Part shown: positions 32,042 to 43,897 of the stretch, one piece after another
Numbering within the stretch: position 1 is the stretch's first letter
Layout: every line of letters starts with the position of its first letter
From: Macrostomum hystrix
Taxonomy: Eukaryota; Platyhelminthes; Macrostomidae
Direction: 5' to 3'
Assembly (NCBI GenBank): GCA_950097015.1
Contig: CATNEN010000002.1
Span: 7,827,501-7,891,500, forward strand
DNA length: 64,000 bases
Notes under the pieces: model-generated
The model's input: the letters and a program-made list of their open reading frames with translations, nothing else
What the model was told of the DNA's origin: nothing
Database searches by the model: none
Translations under genes and position numbers: made by a program

Positions 32042-32894
32042 TCACAACCGGCTACCGTGTCCAGCGTCATGTCCCGGCCAAGTGTGCGCGGCTTGTGTTC
32101 CCACGGCCATGTTGCGTGTCAGCTCTAATGAGCCCCAAGCACACACAACCCCCGCTTCACTGCTTCCTGGCATCATCCGTGATAAGGATACTCGCTCGAA
32201 GCATCCGCGGCTCAGTTTGAGAGACAGGTAGCCTCGGCCAGGACTGTGGGCCCGGTGGGCATCGCGAGCGATAAGTTGTCAATTCTCAGCGTGAGCTCCA
32301 GCATGGGAAGATGCGCTGCATTCCTGTCCCAGCCTGACAGGTGGGAGCCGGATATTTGGCCAATTGGCGGGCTACACTGGAGTCACCGGATGCCGATGCA
32401 GGCCTCACTAATTAACCAGTTTGCCTTCTTAATTAACTTATCAGCCGAGGAATGCCAAGGCCTTAGTCCCTCTTATCCCCTTCGCCTAGAGGATCCGGGC
32501 CTTCCATTATTCTTTCTCCCATATTTGTCTCGCTTTGGTTCGTGGCTAAAATTTAGCTCCCCAAACGGCTTGCAACAGAGATGGGGTCCGCCCGCCTCAC
32601 CCACCTCACCTCCGCCCCGCTCCTCATGGCTTCTCCAGCGAATGGTAGGCATGCTGCCGACTCCGCTTTATATTGGCCGCCTAAGCGGGGACTGGCAGCT
32701 GAGGAGCGCCTTCTGCAGCGACTGCGACAGAAATCTCCAAGCGGCTGATGAGGAATGAAGCGGCTGGCTGTGAATGCAGATGGATCTCACCTGAGCAAGC
32801 TCTCTCGGCAGGAAGGTAAGTGGCGCAGAGTTGATGCGTATAATACACAGCCTGTGTTAAAAAGAACGCGGATTTCTTGGAATTCATGAGATGC
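31669..32894. other. Spacer upstream of T-box gene with CAG run
   Basis: Contains a (CAG)n/(AGC)n microsatellite at about 32012-32041 and a GC-richer stretch to 32770. A reading frame from 32004 (MYNQ plus polyglutamine) ends at a possible donor (GAGAGACAG|GTAGCC) near 32228. It could be a missing T-box first exon, but its phase does not fit exon 35316-35553 directly, so I do not call it. Confidence 0.35.
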
Positions 32895-33125
32895 TTGGAG
32901 GAGTACGTCAGTGCGTGAGTGTACCATGGAGGTGTACGTCAGTGTGTGAGTGTACCATGGAGGTGAACGTCAGTGTGTGAGTGTACCATGGAGGTGAACG
33001 TCAGTGTGTGTGTGTGTACCATGGAGAAGTACGTCAGTGTGTGAGTGTACCATGGAGGTGTACGTCAGTGTGTGTGTGTGTACCATGGAGGTGTACGTCA
33101 GTGTGTGAGTGTACCATGGAGGTGC
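32895..33125. repeat. Short minisatellite, 27-31 bp unit
   Basis: About eight units containing GTACGTCAGTGTGTGAGTGT and ACCATGGAG, with length variation in the GT run. Confidence 0.88.
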
Positions 33126-33279
33126 ACCTTGATGATACTCATTGCTCATTTCTTATTGCTATCACCGCTCGTGTCAAAGGCCATTGCCTAAAATTTCACT
33201 TCGTGGCAATGGCCAGCCGTTGCATAAAGTTAATTGCCCCGTGAAAATTTGACCCAATGATGCTCATAGGCAATCAGAG

Positions 33280-33400
33280 TTTGAGGCGATGGCCAGTCAG
33301 CGGAATGGGCAGAATTGCCTCCTCGCTGGCTGCGGGTCTACTGTCACCAAATGATGTGCCAGTTGCGAACAACAGCCTTACCGAAATTATACATTTTTAA
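33280..33400 (+). mobile_element. SINE family A, 3' part
   Basis: Contains GTCAGCGGAATGGGCAGAAT followed by TGCCTCCTCGCTGGCTGCGG, then GTCTACTGTCACCAAATGAT, matching the 3' domain of the copies at 24195 and 46140/49684. The head is absent. It ends just before the TTAA of the MITE. Confidence 0.7.
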
Positions 33401-33403
33401 CCA

Positions 33404-34019
33404 TTAACAGTAGAACTACCAAGGGGGGGGATTTTTCCCCCCTTGACAATTTTTTTGCTGCACCCGAACGGAACAATGCAAGCACACGAAACTCAAGAAC
33501 ACGGGCCAACTTTTTGTTGCGCATCTTCTGAAACAAGAAACAAGTCGCCAGCTCTTCAGACCGTCGAGATATTCAATGTTTCTGGCCGAAGGTCCGATTT
33601 TTCCCATAAGAGCTAGTGTATTTCATACACCCCTATACACGAATTTGCACTGCGCCTCAGTGCGGCCTTTCCAGACCTTCAAACTTTATCAGCATGTCAC
33701 CCGAATGTGCTTGCATCATCTCCGACTTCGGCGGTCACCGACCTTTATCTAGATCTATCTCTCTTATCTATCTAGACCTTCAAGAGCTACAACAGGTGGA
33801 AATAGGCCACTATGGACACCCTGACGCGAATTTCTCCAATTTCACTGTTCAAGCCTAACTATTAGGCGCAGCTCAACCACAGGACACCCTCGACTAGTCT
33901 GTCAACCAATCAGTCACCCCCAAAGCATTCAGGCGCTGGCAAAAACATTTTCAGGGGGGGGGAAATCCCCCCTTGGTATAAAAACGGGCGGCAAAATGGC
34001 TTGGTAGTCCTACTGTTAA
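33404..34019 (+). mobile_element. piggyBac-like MITE with TTAA ends
   Basis: A 616 bp element bounded by TTAA at both ends. Terminal inverted repeats are CAGTAGAACTACCAAG on the left and CAGTAGGACTACCAAG read inward from the right, followed internally by G-run/C-run stretches. TTAA target sites are the mark of piggyBac transposition. No transposase is encoded, so it is non-autonomous. A second copy is at 39259. Confidence 0.75.
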
Positions 34020-35315
34020 GCTACAATCGGTAGTCGAACGACCACATAATGATAAAAAGCTATATAAGCTAAAGCTAAATGCAATCCATGCATTGTCGTT
34101 GCATGGATTGATTAAGTTTTGTACCTGCAAGACTATGGATGCGTATGCTAATGGGAATAAATAGCCAGAACTTCAACAGGCCGAATCGCATACGCATATA
34201 TTTAGCTTGTAAGCGCAACCCGCACACAATGAGAGGCAGCCATCGGTGGAAATCGGACGCAATGCATGCGCGCAGCTCGCATTCCGCGCTGAATCAGGTT
34301 GTCCCGGGATTCCGCTGCCGCTGCTCCCCCTTCTGCGGTCCCTCGATGGCCCCCCTCTCCGCCGCTTGCCTCTCCTGCCAGCAGTGCAATATGTGGGGTG
34401 TGGGAACAAAACGATCGGGGCTGGCCGAATTGCGAAACGAATACCGCGGCGGTGAAACTGCAGCTCTGCGGAGCCACTTCTGGGAAGCACCGGGCGGAGG
34501 TGGGGACACGGGTGGGCCAGAGTGCTAATCATCAATCACCGATGGCGGCGGCCCCCCCAGAGAATCAGGTCTCGGGCCCGCGGTAGAGATGGAGAGGGTG
34601 GTACTGGTTGCTGCGCCTGCGATAGAGACACCAGATAGATTGACTGTGCGAGCTCCCGCCACAATGAGGGGGCTTTATTTCTCATCTTATTCGCCAATTC
34701 AAGCATCATGGCGCAATGCATTGCAAACCTGTTGAATTGCGATCATATTCGTCGAATATAGGTCGTGTCTTCGCGTGTCGGGAGAAAAGAATAAAAAAAC
34801 GGACTTAAAGTTTGTTATACTGATTGTCTGTTTCCGTTTGTCGCTGCAGCGTGAATTGGCGATCATGTTCTGCTTTGCGGGTCTCCCGCGATCTGCTTTC
34901 ACTCTGCCCTCTCTCTGGCCTTCTGCACCTGAAGACCCCCCAAACCCGGATGCTGCATTCGTAACAATAACAGTTCAGCCTTGACCAGGCCAGCCTCACC
35001 CCAGCCCTTCAAAGCCTTCGATTCCCTCGAGGTCCCGTCCTTGTTTACATTGGCAACCCCTCGCTTATTCGGGCCGGCAGTTCTGGGGCCAAATCCAGCG
35101 GACAGCTGCCCACTCCAATAAGCCACAATGGCTTGAAAAAACCACACTGAGTCGGCCCAGCAGGTGCACTGTTTACAATCTCAAGCGACTTGTTGCTGTT
35201 TTAGAAAAGCCAATCAGAAACAAACGTTTGGCTCAGATGCATTCAGATAAGACTGCTTAAGATTGCTTCTCTGACATGTCAATCTATCTGTCTATCTGTC
35301 TATCTATTTTGGCAG
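34020..35315. other. Presumed T-box upstream region
   Basis: A GC-rich island (34250-34600) and mixed sequence. Several reading frames overlap on both strands with no recognisable domain. A first T-box exon is expected in or upstream of here because the 35316 exon needs one base from a preceding exon and has no usable ATG. Confidence 0.4.
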
Positions 35316-38300
35316 TTTATACCAAAGTGGAGCCAGATCACACCGCTGAGTCAACGGTAATTGGATCTGGTTCAACTCAATCAGTAGAATATCTGCATCA
35401 GCAGCAACAGCAGCAGCAGCAGCAACTGAATAGACGAGAGCAGCAGCTGCTCAACCCATACATTGCTCACATCGACTGCCGCCTTGAGAACTACAGCCTG
35501 TGGGAGAAATTTGACAGCCTTGGCACCGAGATGATTGTGACCAGGGCTGGCAGGTGAGTACTGGGAGCTGTCCGCCTTCGCCTTACCTTCCCCATACTTG
35601 CCCAATACCTGCACATTACCTGCACATTACCTGCCAATTACCTGCCCATTACCTGCCCATTACCTGCCCATTACCTGCCCATTACCTGCCCATTACCTAC
35701 CTTATCGATTATAACATCCTTCACAATCCACTATCCTAGTCCATATCCTTCTCAATCCACTAACTCCAGTCCCTATCCTTCTCTATCCACTAATCCCAGT
35801 CCCTATCCTTCTCAATCCACTAATCCCAGTCCCTATCCTTCTCTATCCACTAATCCCAGTCCCTATCCTTCTCAATCCACTAATCCCATTCCCTATCCTT
35901 CTCAATCCACTAATCCCATTCCCTATCCTTCTCAATCCACTAATCCCAGTCCCTATCCTTCTCAATCCACTAATCCCAGTCCCTATCCTTCTCAATCCAC
36001 TAATCCCAGTCACTATCCTTCTTAATCCACTAATCCCAGTCCCTATCCTTCTCAATCCACTAATCCCAGTCCCTATCCTTCTCAATCCACTAATTCCAGT
36101 CCCTATCCTTCTCAATCCACTAATCCTAGTCCCTATCCTTCTCAATCCACTAATCCCAGTCCCTATCCTTCTCTATCCACTAATTCCAGTCCCTATCCTT
36201 CTCAATCCACTAATCCCAGTCCCTATCCTTCTCAATCCACTAATTCCAGTCCCTATCCTTCTCTATCCTGTCGCTCCGCCCCTTCGCAGGCGGATCTTCC
36301 CCACCTTCCAGGTGCGCCTGTTCGGCCTGGACCCGGAGGCCACCTTCATGCTGATGCTGGACTTCGCTTCCTGCGATGACAAGCGGTACCGGTACAGCTT
36401 CCACACCTCCAGCTGGATTGTGGCGGGTGAGCTAGACCTGCTGCTCCTAGAGCCAAGCTGTCACACATGGAGGGGGGTGATTGTGAATTCATTTTCGCAG
36501 CTCATAAGAAACTCGGATAGCGACAATCGGATACAGAGCTGAAAGCAGAAGCATTGTCCCGGCAAATTAGCGGTAAGGCAATTCAGCCAAGTGTAGCCAA
36601 TTCAGTCATGCGAGCTGCACGGAGCCGGAGCTGGAGCTCCGCGCCGACTGTAGCTAGTTGTCAATCCGGCGTGGGAACCGCAGCGGCCCGCTAGCTGTGC
36701 TGTAGCCAGCACGCAGCCAGCAATGCTACAGCAGACTGGCTTTGTTCGAGGCTAAAAAATAATAGACGACCCATGATTCAAGTGAATGGCAGTCAGCATT
36801 CATTCAAAAATTCTAATTGACTATTCACAATTTAACTAATTTCACCATTCACCATTCACTACTTACGATTTAACATTCACCATTTATCATTCACAAGTCA
36901 TAATTTATAATTCACCACTCACCTTTAACTATTCACCATTCGCCATTCACCGATAGTCATTTGCCATTCACCAACAGCCTTCACCAACAGCCATTCCCCA
37001 ACAGCCATTCACCATTCACCAACAGCCATTCACCATTCACCAACAGCCATTCACCACTCACCAACAGCCATCCACCATTCACCAACAGCCATTCACCATT
37101 CACCAACAGCCATTCACCATTCACCAACAGCCATTCACCATTCACCAACAGCCATTTACTATTAACCAACAGCCATTCACCGCTCACCAACAGCCATTCA
37201 CCATTCACCAATAGCCATTCGCCATTCACCAACAACCATTCACCACTCACCAACAGCCAATCACCATTCACCAACAGCCATTCACCATTCACCAACAGCC
37301 ATTCACCATTAACCAACAGCCATTCACCACTCACCAACAGCCATTCACCATTCACCAACAGCCATTCACTATTAACCAACAGCCATTCACGGCTCACCAA
37401 CAGCCATTCACCATTCACCAATAGCCATTCACCATTCACCATTCACCATTCACCATTCACCAACAACCACTCACCAACAGCCATTCACCATTCACCAATA
37501 GCCATTCACCATTCACCAACAGCCATTCACTATTGACCAACACCCATTCACCACTCACCAACAGCCATTCACCATTCACCAACAGCCATTCACCATTCAC
37601 CAACAGACATTCACCATTCACCAACAGCCATTCACCATTAACCAACAGCCATTCACCACTCACCAACAGCCATTCACCATTCACCATTCACATACAGCCA
37701 TTCACCATTCACCTACAGCCATTCGCCATTCACAAATAGCCATTCACCATTCACCATTCACCAACAACCATTCACCATTCACCATTCACCTACAGCCATT
37801 CACCATTCACCTACAGCCATTCACCATTCACCAACAGCCATTCACTAGTCACTAACAGCCATTAGCCATTTACCAACAGCCATTCACTATTAACCAACAG
37901 CCATTTGCCATTCACCATTCACCATTGAACCTGCCCCGCAGGCAAGAGCGATCCCCAGGGCCCTGGCCGTGTTCACGTGCACCAGGACAGCCCGGCCAGG
38001 GGCGCGCACTGGATGCGCCAGGTGGTGTCCTTCGACAAGCTCAAGCTGACGAACTACAACATGGATAGCAACGGACATGTGAGTCGCCGGGCAGCACCCC
38101 AGGGAGAAAGTTCCCGCTTGTCCACAAATGCAGGGCATAGTGCGAAATTTATCAATGGAGTCACTGTCTTTTTACACAATAAAGAATCGGAAATAAAATA
38201 CTTTGCAGACTTACTTACTGTAAGTAGAAATGCGAGAGTTTTAATGTCTTTTTGCTAAAATAATAAAACCCCGCAGATCATTCTAAACTCCATGCACCGC

Positions 38301-40841
38301 TATCAGCCGCGGTTTCACGTTTTCCACCTGCCCGAGAGGCACCTGGGCGGCGGCGCTGCCGAAGCTGCCGACCTTCAGCAACCGGCCACTGGCGAGGATC
38401 TGAACTGCCACGCTGACAACATTCGCACCTTCGTATTCCCGGAGACCAAGTTCTACGCAGTCACGGCCTATCAGAACCAGCGGGTCAGTGCAGTTGAAGC
38501 GAAATCGAACGACAAATCTAATGAAAAATTGAATGACAAATCGAATGACGAATCGAATGACAAATCGAATCTAATGACAAATCTAATAAAAATTGAATGA
38601 CAAATCGAATGACAAATCGAATGACAAATCGAATGACAAATCGAATGAAAAATCGAATGACAAATCGAATGAAAATGTTGAATGACAAATCGAATGACAA
38701 ATCAAATGACAAATCAAATGACAAATCAAATGACAAATCAAATGACAAATCAAATAACAAATCAAATGACAAATCAAATGACAAATCAAATGACAAATCA
38801 AATGGCAAATCAAATGACAGTTCAAATGACATGTCAAATGTTAATGAATGACAAAGCAAATGACACGGAGTATGACAAATGAGAATCAATTGACAGCCCA
38901 ATTGAAATTTATGGTACAAAATGCATACAAAAATAACAGATTCGAACGAATTTCAGATCACCCAACTGAAAATCGCCAGCAATCCATTTGCCAAGGGTTT
39001 CAGGGACTGCGACTCAGACGACTGCAGGTGAGCCTTTGGCTTGATTTCTGGGAGCTGGCATGAGATTTCAGAGAAACTGCTCAAGCATGATCACATGAGC
39101 ACAATAATGCTTGGGGGCTCGTCGTGCAATTTACGCCCTTGAGGGCCAACCCCAAGTGAAAAAGGCACAGTGAAATAGTACACTGCCTGTACGGTACGGT
39201 TACCGTTTATTTGCGTGATCGTGTGTGCTCAGGTCGACCGTCACCAGCTGCCTCAGAGTTAACAGGAAATACAAAGCCATTTTGCCGCACTTTTTATACC
39301 AAGGCCCCCCCTGAAAACTTTTTGGCAGCCCCTGAATGTAAACAGCTATGGGTGGTGACTGATTGGTTGACAGACTAGGCGATGGTGTCTTGTGGTTGAG
39401 CTGCGCCTAATATTTAGGCTTGATCGGAGATATTGGAGAAATTCGCGCCAGGGTGTCTATAGTGGCCTAGTTCCACCTGTTGTAGCCATTGAAGGTCCAG
39501 CAGTCCGTCTAGATAAAGGTGGATGACCACCGTAGACGGAGATTTGCCATAAACGGAGATGATGCAGGCACATTCGGGTGACATGCTGATAAAGTTTGAA
39601 GGTCTGGCAAGGCCGCACTAAGGCGCAGTGCAAATTCGTGTATAGGGGTGTATGAAATACACTAGCTCTTATGGGGTAAATCCGATCTTCGGCCAGAACC
39701 ATTGAATATCTCGACGGTCTGAAGAGCTGGCGACTTGGTTCTTGTTTCAGAAGATGCGCAACAAAAAATTTGGCCCGTGTTCTTGAGTTTCGTGCGCTTG
39801 CGTTGCTCCGTTCGGGTGCAGCACAAAATATGTCATTTGAAACAAATTAAAATGTTTTTTAAGTTGAGTCACATGACGTAGTGACGAACCAATGACTGAT
39901 TGACACCAACTTGTCCCGTTCCAGCAGCACCGCGCAGCTGCTCAGCCAGTTCGGCCTGCCAGGCGGCTTCAACGGCCGCAACCCGAGCGCTCCGGCGTCC
40001 AGCCGCCTGGCGTACATCGCGCCAGCCAGCTTTGCCGCCGCCGCTGCGGCCAGGCGGCGAAATTTTAAAGCAACAACAACGGACTGCGCTCAGCTGACAG
40101 GTGAGGACAGACCGGTAAACCATGAAAACCGGTAAACCATAAAATCCCGTAAACCGCTAGTCCGAAAAGTACGAGTATAACTCAATAAAGAACGAAAGCC
40201 TTTGAGAAGAATTTTAGTTACAGAATCTATGAGCACAGTCTATGAGCAAAATCTATGAGCACAATCTATGAGCACAATCTATGAGCACAATCTATGAGCA
40301 CAATCTATGAGCACAATCTATGAGCACAATCTATGAGCACAATCTATGAGCACAATCTATGAGCACAATCTATGAGCACGATCTATGAGTACAATCGAAC
40401 TATAGTCTAAACGCTGCCCTCATTCTTCTAAACAGGAGCTTACACGGGGTTCGCCCCGGCTCAGGCAGCTGCCGTCTCGTTGTCAGCCACGGCACCTCGT
40501 TACCTTTGCGACGGAGATCGCGGAGGTGGCGCAGGCCACAGTCAGATCTGCCTGCCACAGCTGCCGCCGCACTCGTCAGCGCTGGCTCAGCCTTCTGTCG
40601 ACTTCTGTGGCGATTCTTTCGAGCAGCAGCAGCGGCGGCGGCAGCAGACGGATTCCCAGAATCACACAGTCGAGCAGGCGAGCAACGCATCGCTGCAGGA
40701 GTCGGGCTACCAGCTCCATTGTAACCCGGACTGCTCGCCTAGTCGCTATGGCAACCGTTATTCGCCTTATTCGCAGAAGGCGCATGATCTGCAGACCCTT
40801 GGCCAGGGTGCGTGTCCGTACAGACCGACTGGCACCCACCT

Positions 40842-40873
<32 letters not shown>

Positions 40874-40959
40874 TGTACTCCTGCGAATTCAACACATCCG
40901 ACTTGTCCCGCGGTCTGTTCTACAATTCTCCCGGGATGGAGGAAAACCTGTCCAAGTAG
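35316..40959 (+). CDS. TBX1: T-box transcription factor, TBX1/10 group (7 exons, 5' end missing)
   Basis: DNA-binding developmental regulator. Exons are 35316-35553, 36290-36426, 37942-38078, 38277-38483, 38957-39027, 39925-40100 and 40436-40959; all junctions are in phase and the total needs one base from an unseen upstream exon. The T-box runs from [20 protein letters not shown] through [69 protein letters not shown] and [20 protein letters not shown] to [11 protein letters not shown]. The [18 protein letters not shown] and FAKGFRDCD forms favour TBX1/10 over TBX15/18/22 or TBX20. Unusual: an insertion after FHVF ([12 protein letters not shown]), polyglutamine tracts before the T-box and near the C-terminus, and arrays in every long intron. 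Confidence 0.88.
35607..35700. repeat. Short tandem repeat, 11 bp unit, T-box intron
   Basis: About eight units of ATTACCTGCCC just downstream of the first donor. It directly precedes the larger 30 bp array. Confidence 0.85.
35725..36268. repeat. Minisatellite, 30 bp unit, T-box intron
   Basis: About 18 units of CTCAATCCACTAATCCCAGT followed by CCCTATCCTT. It ends about 20 bp from the acceptor of the next exon. Units are pyrimidine-rich and contain CCCAG, so they resemble 3' splice tracts. Confidence 0.95.
36830..37927. repeat. Minisatellite, 21 bp unit, T-box intron
   Basis: About 45 units of CAACAGCCATTCACCATTCA plus C, with simpler CATTCAC monomers at both ends, so the longer unit seems to have grown from a 6-7 bp motif. 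It ends about 12 bp before the acceptor of exon 37942. Confidence 0.95.
38500..38870. repeat. Minisatellite, 12 bp unit, T-box intron
   Basis: About 30 units of AATGACAAATCA or AATGACAAATCG beginning only about 15 bp after the donor of exon 38277-38483. Confidence 0.94.
39105..39258 (+). mobile_element. SINE family A, central fragment, T-box intron
   Basis: Contains GCTTGGGGGCTCGTCGTGCA, TTTACGCCCTTGAGGGCCAA and a decayed TACACTGCCTG block, then GTGTGTGCTCAGGTCGACC. Head and tail are missing. It ends at the TTAA of the second MITE copy. Confidence 0.65.
39259..39827 (-). mobile_element. Second piggyBac-like MITE copy, inverted, one end lost
   Basis: Starts TTAACAGGAAATACAAAGCC, a diverged form of the right terminus at 34019 read inward, and runs in reverse order through the same internal landmarks (GGTTGAGCTGCGCCTAAT, ACATGCTGATAAAGTTTGAA, AAATTCGTGTATAGGGGTGT). 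It stops at CGGGTGCAGCA, about 45 bp short of the other terminus. It lies in the T-box intron between exons 38957 and 39925 and is more diverged than its termini at 33404. Confidence 0.75.
40225..40392. repeat. Minisatellite, 13 bp unit, last T-box intron
   Basis: About thirteen units of TATGAGCACAATC. Confidence 0.93.
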
Positions 40960-40974
40960 CTGACTCAGCTTGAA

Positions 40975-40980
40975 AATAAA
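40975..40980 (+). terminator. AATAAA poly(A) signal of T-box gene
   Basis: AATAAA 16 bp after the TAG stop codon. A very short 3' UTR would follow. Confidence 0.6.
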
Positions 40981-41154
40981 ATGATTTTTCTTTGAAAAAT
41001 GCAGGACCACTTATTCTCAAGTTATTCGATTATCATACGAACTAATGATTTAACAGAAATCATGCAGTTCTTCTCAATCTAAAAAATTAGTGAGTCCATT
41101 TTCCATTTACGGTCTTCATTTATTTTATGGCGGTAAACACAGAGTGACAATATT

Positions 41155-41945
41155 AAGTAGTGACGAGGATACAGAGTGAGAAGGATAGAGTGACAAGGAC
41201 ACAGAGTGACAAGGATACAGAGTGACAAGGATACAGAGTGACAAGGATACAGAGTGACAAGGATACAGAGTGACAAGGATACAGAGTGACAAGGATACAG
41301 AGTGACAAGGATACAGAGTGACAAGGATACAGAGTGACAAGGATACAGAGTGACAAGGATACTGAGTGGCAAGGATACTGAGTGGCAAGGATACAGAGTG
41401 GCAAGGATACAGAGTGACAAGGATACTGAGTAACAAGGATGCAGAGTGACAAGGATACTGAGTAACAAGGATGCAGAGTGACAAGGATACTGAGTAACAA
41501 GGATGCAGAGTGACAAGGATACTGAGTGACAAGGATACAGAGTGACAAGGATACTGAGTGACAAGGATACTGAGTGACAAGGATACTGAGTGACAAGGAT
41601 ACAGAGTGACAAGGATACTGAGTGACAAGGATACTGAGTGACAAGGATACTGAGTAACAAGGATGCAGAGTGACAAGGATACTGAGTGACAAGGATACAG
41701 AGTGACAAGGATACTGAGTGACAAGGATACTGAGTGACAAGGATACTGAGTGACAAGGATACAGAGTGACAAGGATACAGAGTGACAAGGATACTGAGTG
41801 ACAAGGATACTGAGTGACAAGGATACTGAGTGACAAGGATACTGAGTGACAAGGATACGGAGTGACAAGGATACTGAGTGACAAGGATACAGAGTGACAA
41901 GGATACTGAGTAACAAGGATACAGAGTGACAAGGATACGGAGTGA
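41155..41945. repeat. Minisatellite, 16 bp unit
   Basis: About 49 units of TGACAAGGATACAGAG or TGACAAGGATACTGAG, with TAACAAGGATGCAGAG blocks. It separates the 3' ends of the T-box gene and the LamG-like pseudogene. All three minus frames are open; these are artefacts. Confidence 0.96.
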
Positions 41946-42092
41946 AATTCATATATTCGCATCGGGACTGAAAGCTACGCTGCAAGCTAGTGATAGTATT
42001 GATTCCTTTTCCTCTAGTGATAGTGTTGGCGCCTCTTCACCACAAGCCAAGTATCGACATTGCTGTGTGCTGCTGAGCACAGGCGTGTTGCC

Positions 42093-43099
42093 TCAGTGCA
42101 CCAGCTGGAAAGCAAGGCTGACCTCAGCCTCAGTGAGTACGCGTTCAAGCATCAGCACAGCTCCAATTGTGCCGTTCAGCATGAGTGGCTTATCGTTGGG
42201 AGAGCGTCCGTGTCCCATCATCAAGCAGGTGGTCAAGTTGAGCCCCGGGTCCTTCACGGCAGTTGATGCATAAATAATCCTATTTTGAGGCGTAACAATG
42301 CAGTTTCCAATGAACTGCACCTGTCTTAGATCTGCAGACGGTGAGATAACAGCAAGATCAACGAATTCTCCGGTACCAAAGGTGCTTGAAGGCCAGGTGG
42401 CATAAAAATTGCTGCTCGGGTTTGTCGTTCCTGAGGAACAGGGGCCCAAGAACGCCAGAAGTAAGACCAGTCGACAAGTCGTAGCGCAGAATTAGCGTGT
42501 TGCAGTCCACGTTTCGAATAACTGGCGCGAATCCGCTGACCCGGAGCCTGAGAAGCCAGGTGAGACCCTCCTGTGCTGGAGGCATTTTCGCGTTTATTAG
42601 CAGCATTGAGGATGTTTTCCCATTGAAGTTGAGTCCTTCACTGGTGAACTCGACTGACACCGAATGCCACTGCTGCGTGTCGCCGCACACCAAGTTGCTT
42701 CTGCTGTCTTCCTCATCGTCACTCATCACCCACGCGGCTTGAAGATTCGGACCCACAATGCTCATCAGCTTCCTGCTCAGCGTCATGAAGTTGACGGCTC
42801 TGGCATTGGCGAATGCAGCGCAGCTGTGCATTGCGTTGATCCCATTGCTGGCTGGTGCATTGATGAGGTGGCACACGACAACTTACTTGAACACTGAGCA
42901 CTGGCGAGTGTCTGAGTCGAACTGGGCCACCAACAGACCGCTCATTGTGTTCACACTGCCGACGCAAATCATCTCGCTCGACGCTAGCCTGGTCTGCACT
43001 GCACAGCGTCGGGCAGGCACCGCGGCGTCTCCACCCTGAACCACTCGGCCTTGCAGGCACAGCGGGTCACCTGGACGAGGCTCAGGAGCAGAGCGAGGC
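42093..43099 (-). pseudogene. LamG-like secreted protein pseudogene
   Basis: Decayed paralogue of the intact gene at 50039-51874. It keeps the exon 2 acceptor, the hydrophobic signal-peptide end (LALLLSLVQV), the shared block HLINxxASNGINAxHSCAAF, AAWVMSDDEE, SNLVCGxTQQW and the C-terminal LNGTIGAVLMLERVLTEAEV. A frameshift and TAG occur after about 40 residues, a TAA replaces a tyrosine codon in the CSVFK-VVVCHLIN block near 42890, and another frameshift occurs near 42450. No first exon equivalent to the 16-base exon of the intact gene was found. Similarity to the intact copy remains high, so inactivation is not ancient. Confidence 0.75.
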
Positions 43100-43200
43100 C
43101 TGAAGTAGATAGGTTAAACAGGTTCGCTTGCTCGTTAGGATTAAACGATTCTTTTTGTCGCCAGGGTACCCAAAATTTCCTAATTGAAATGCGTGCAAAT

Positions 43201-43897
43201 CGACTGGAGAGGTTTCCAGAGACTTAGACTGGAGAGGTTTCCAGAGACTTAGACTGGAGAGGTTTCCAGAGACTTGGACTGGAGAGGTTTCCAGAGACTT
43301 AGACTGGAGAGGTTTCCAGAGACTTAGACTGGAGAGGTTTCCAGAGACTTAGACTGGAGAGGTTTCCAGAGACTTAGACTGGAGAGGTTTCCAGAGACTT
43401 AGACTGGAGAGGTTTCCAGAGACTTAGACTGGAGAGGTTTCCAGAGACTTAGACTGGAGAGGTTTCCAGAGACTTAGACTGGAGAGGTTTCCAGAGACTT
43501 AGACTGGAGAGGTTTCCAGAGACTTAGACTGGAGAGGTTTCCAGAGACTTAGACTGGAGAGGTTTCCAGAGACTTAGACTGGAGAGGTTTCCAGAGACTT
43601 AGACTGGAGAGGTTTCCAGAGACTTAGACTGGAGAGGTTTCCAGAGACTTAGACTGGAGAGGTTTCCAGAGACTTAGACTGGAGAGGTTTCCAGAGACTT
43701 AGACTGGAGAGGTTTCCAGAGACTTAGACTGGAGAGGTTTCCAGAGACTTAGACTGGAGAGGTTTCCAGAGACTTAGACTGGAGAGGTTTCCAGAGACTT
43801 AGACTGGAGAGGTTTCCAGAGACTTAGACTGGAGAGGTTTCCAGAGACTTAGACTGGAGAGGTTTCCAGAGACTTAGACTGGAGAGGTTTCCAGAGA
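43201..43897. repeat. Highly homogeneous minisatellite, 25 bp unit
   Basis: About 28 units of GACTGGAGAGGTTTCCAGAG plus ACTTA. By eye all but one (a G for A near 43276) are identical. Each unit contains TGGAGAGGTTTCCA, an inverted repeat. It lies just upstream of the pseudogene's exon 2 acceptor, where the intron of the intact paralogue would be. Confidence 0.97.

Noticed and set aside
32246-32758. 170-residue plus frame
   Set aside because: No domain, no splice context and unusual composition; probably chance in a GC-richer stretch.
34139-34590. Overlapping frames on both strands in a GC island
   Set aside because: Six frames open together by composition; none shows a recognisable motif.
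41079-41985. Three minus frames of 269-286 residues (YPCHSVSLSL type)
   Set aside because: 16 bp array open in all three frames; not coding.
42430-42475. A 37 bp intron to explain the frame change in the LamG-like pseudogene
   Set aside because: GT...AG can be drawn, but it is shorter than any intron here, and other nonsense and frameshift lesions exist in the same copy.
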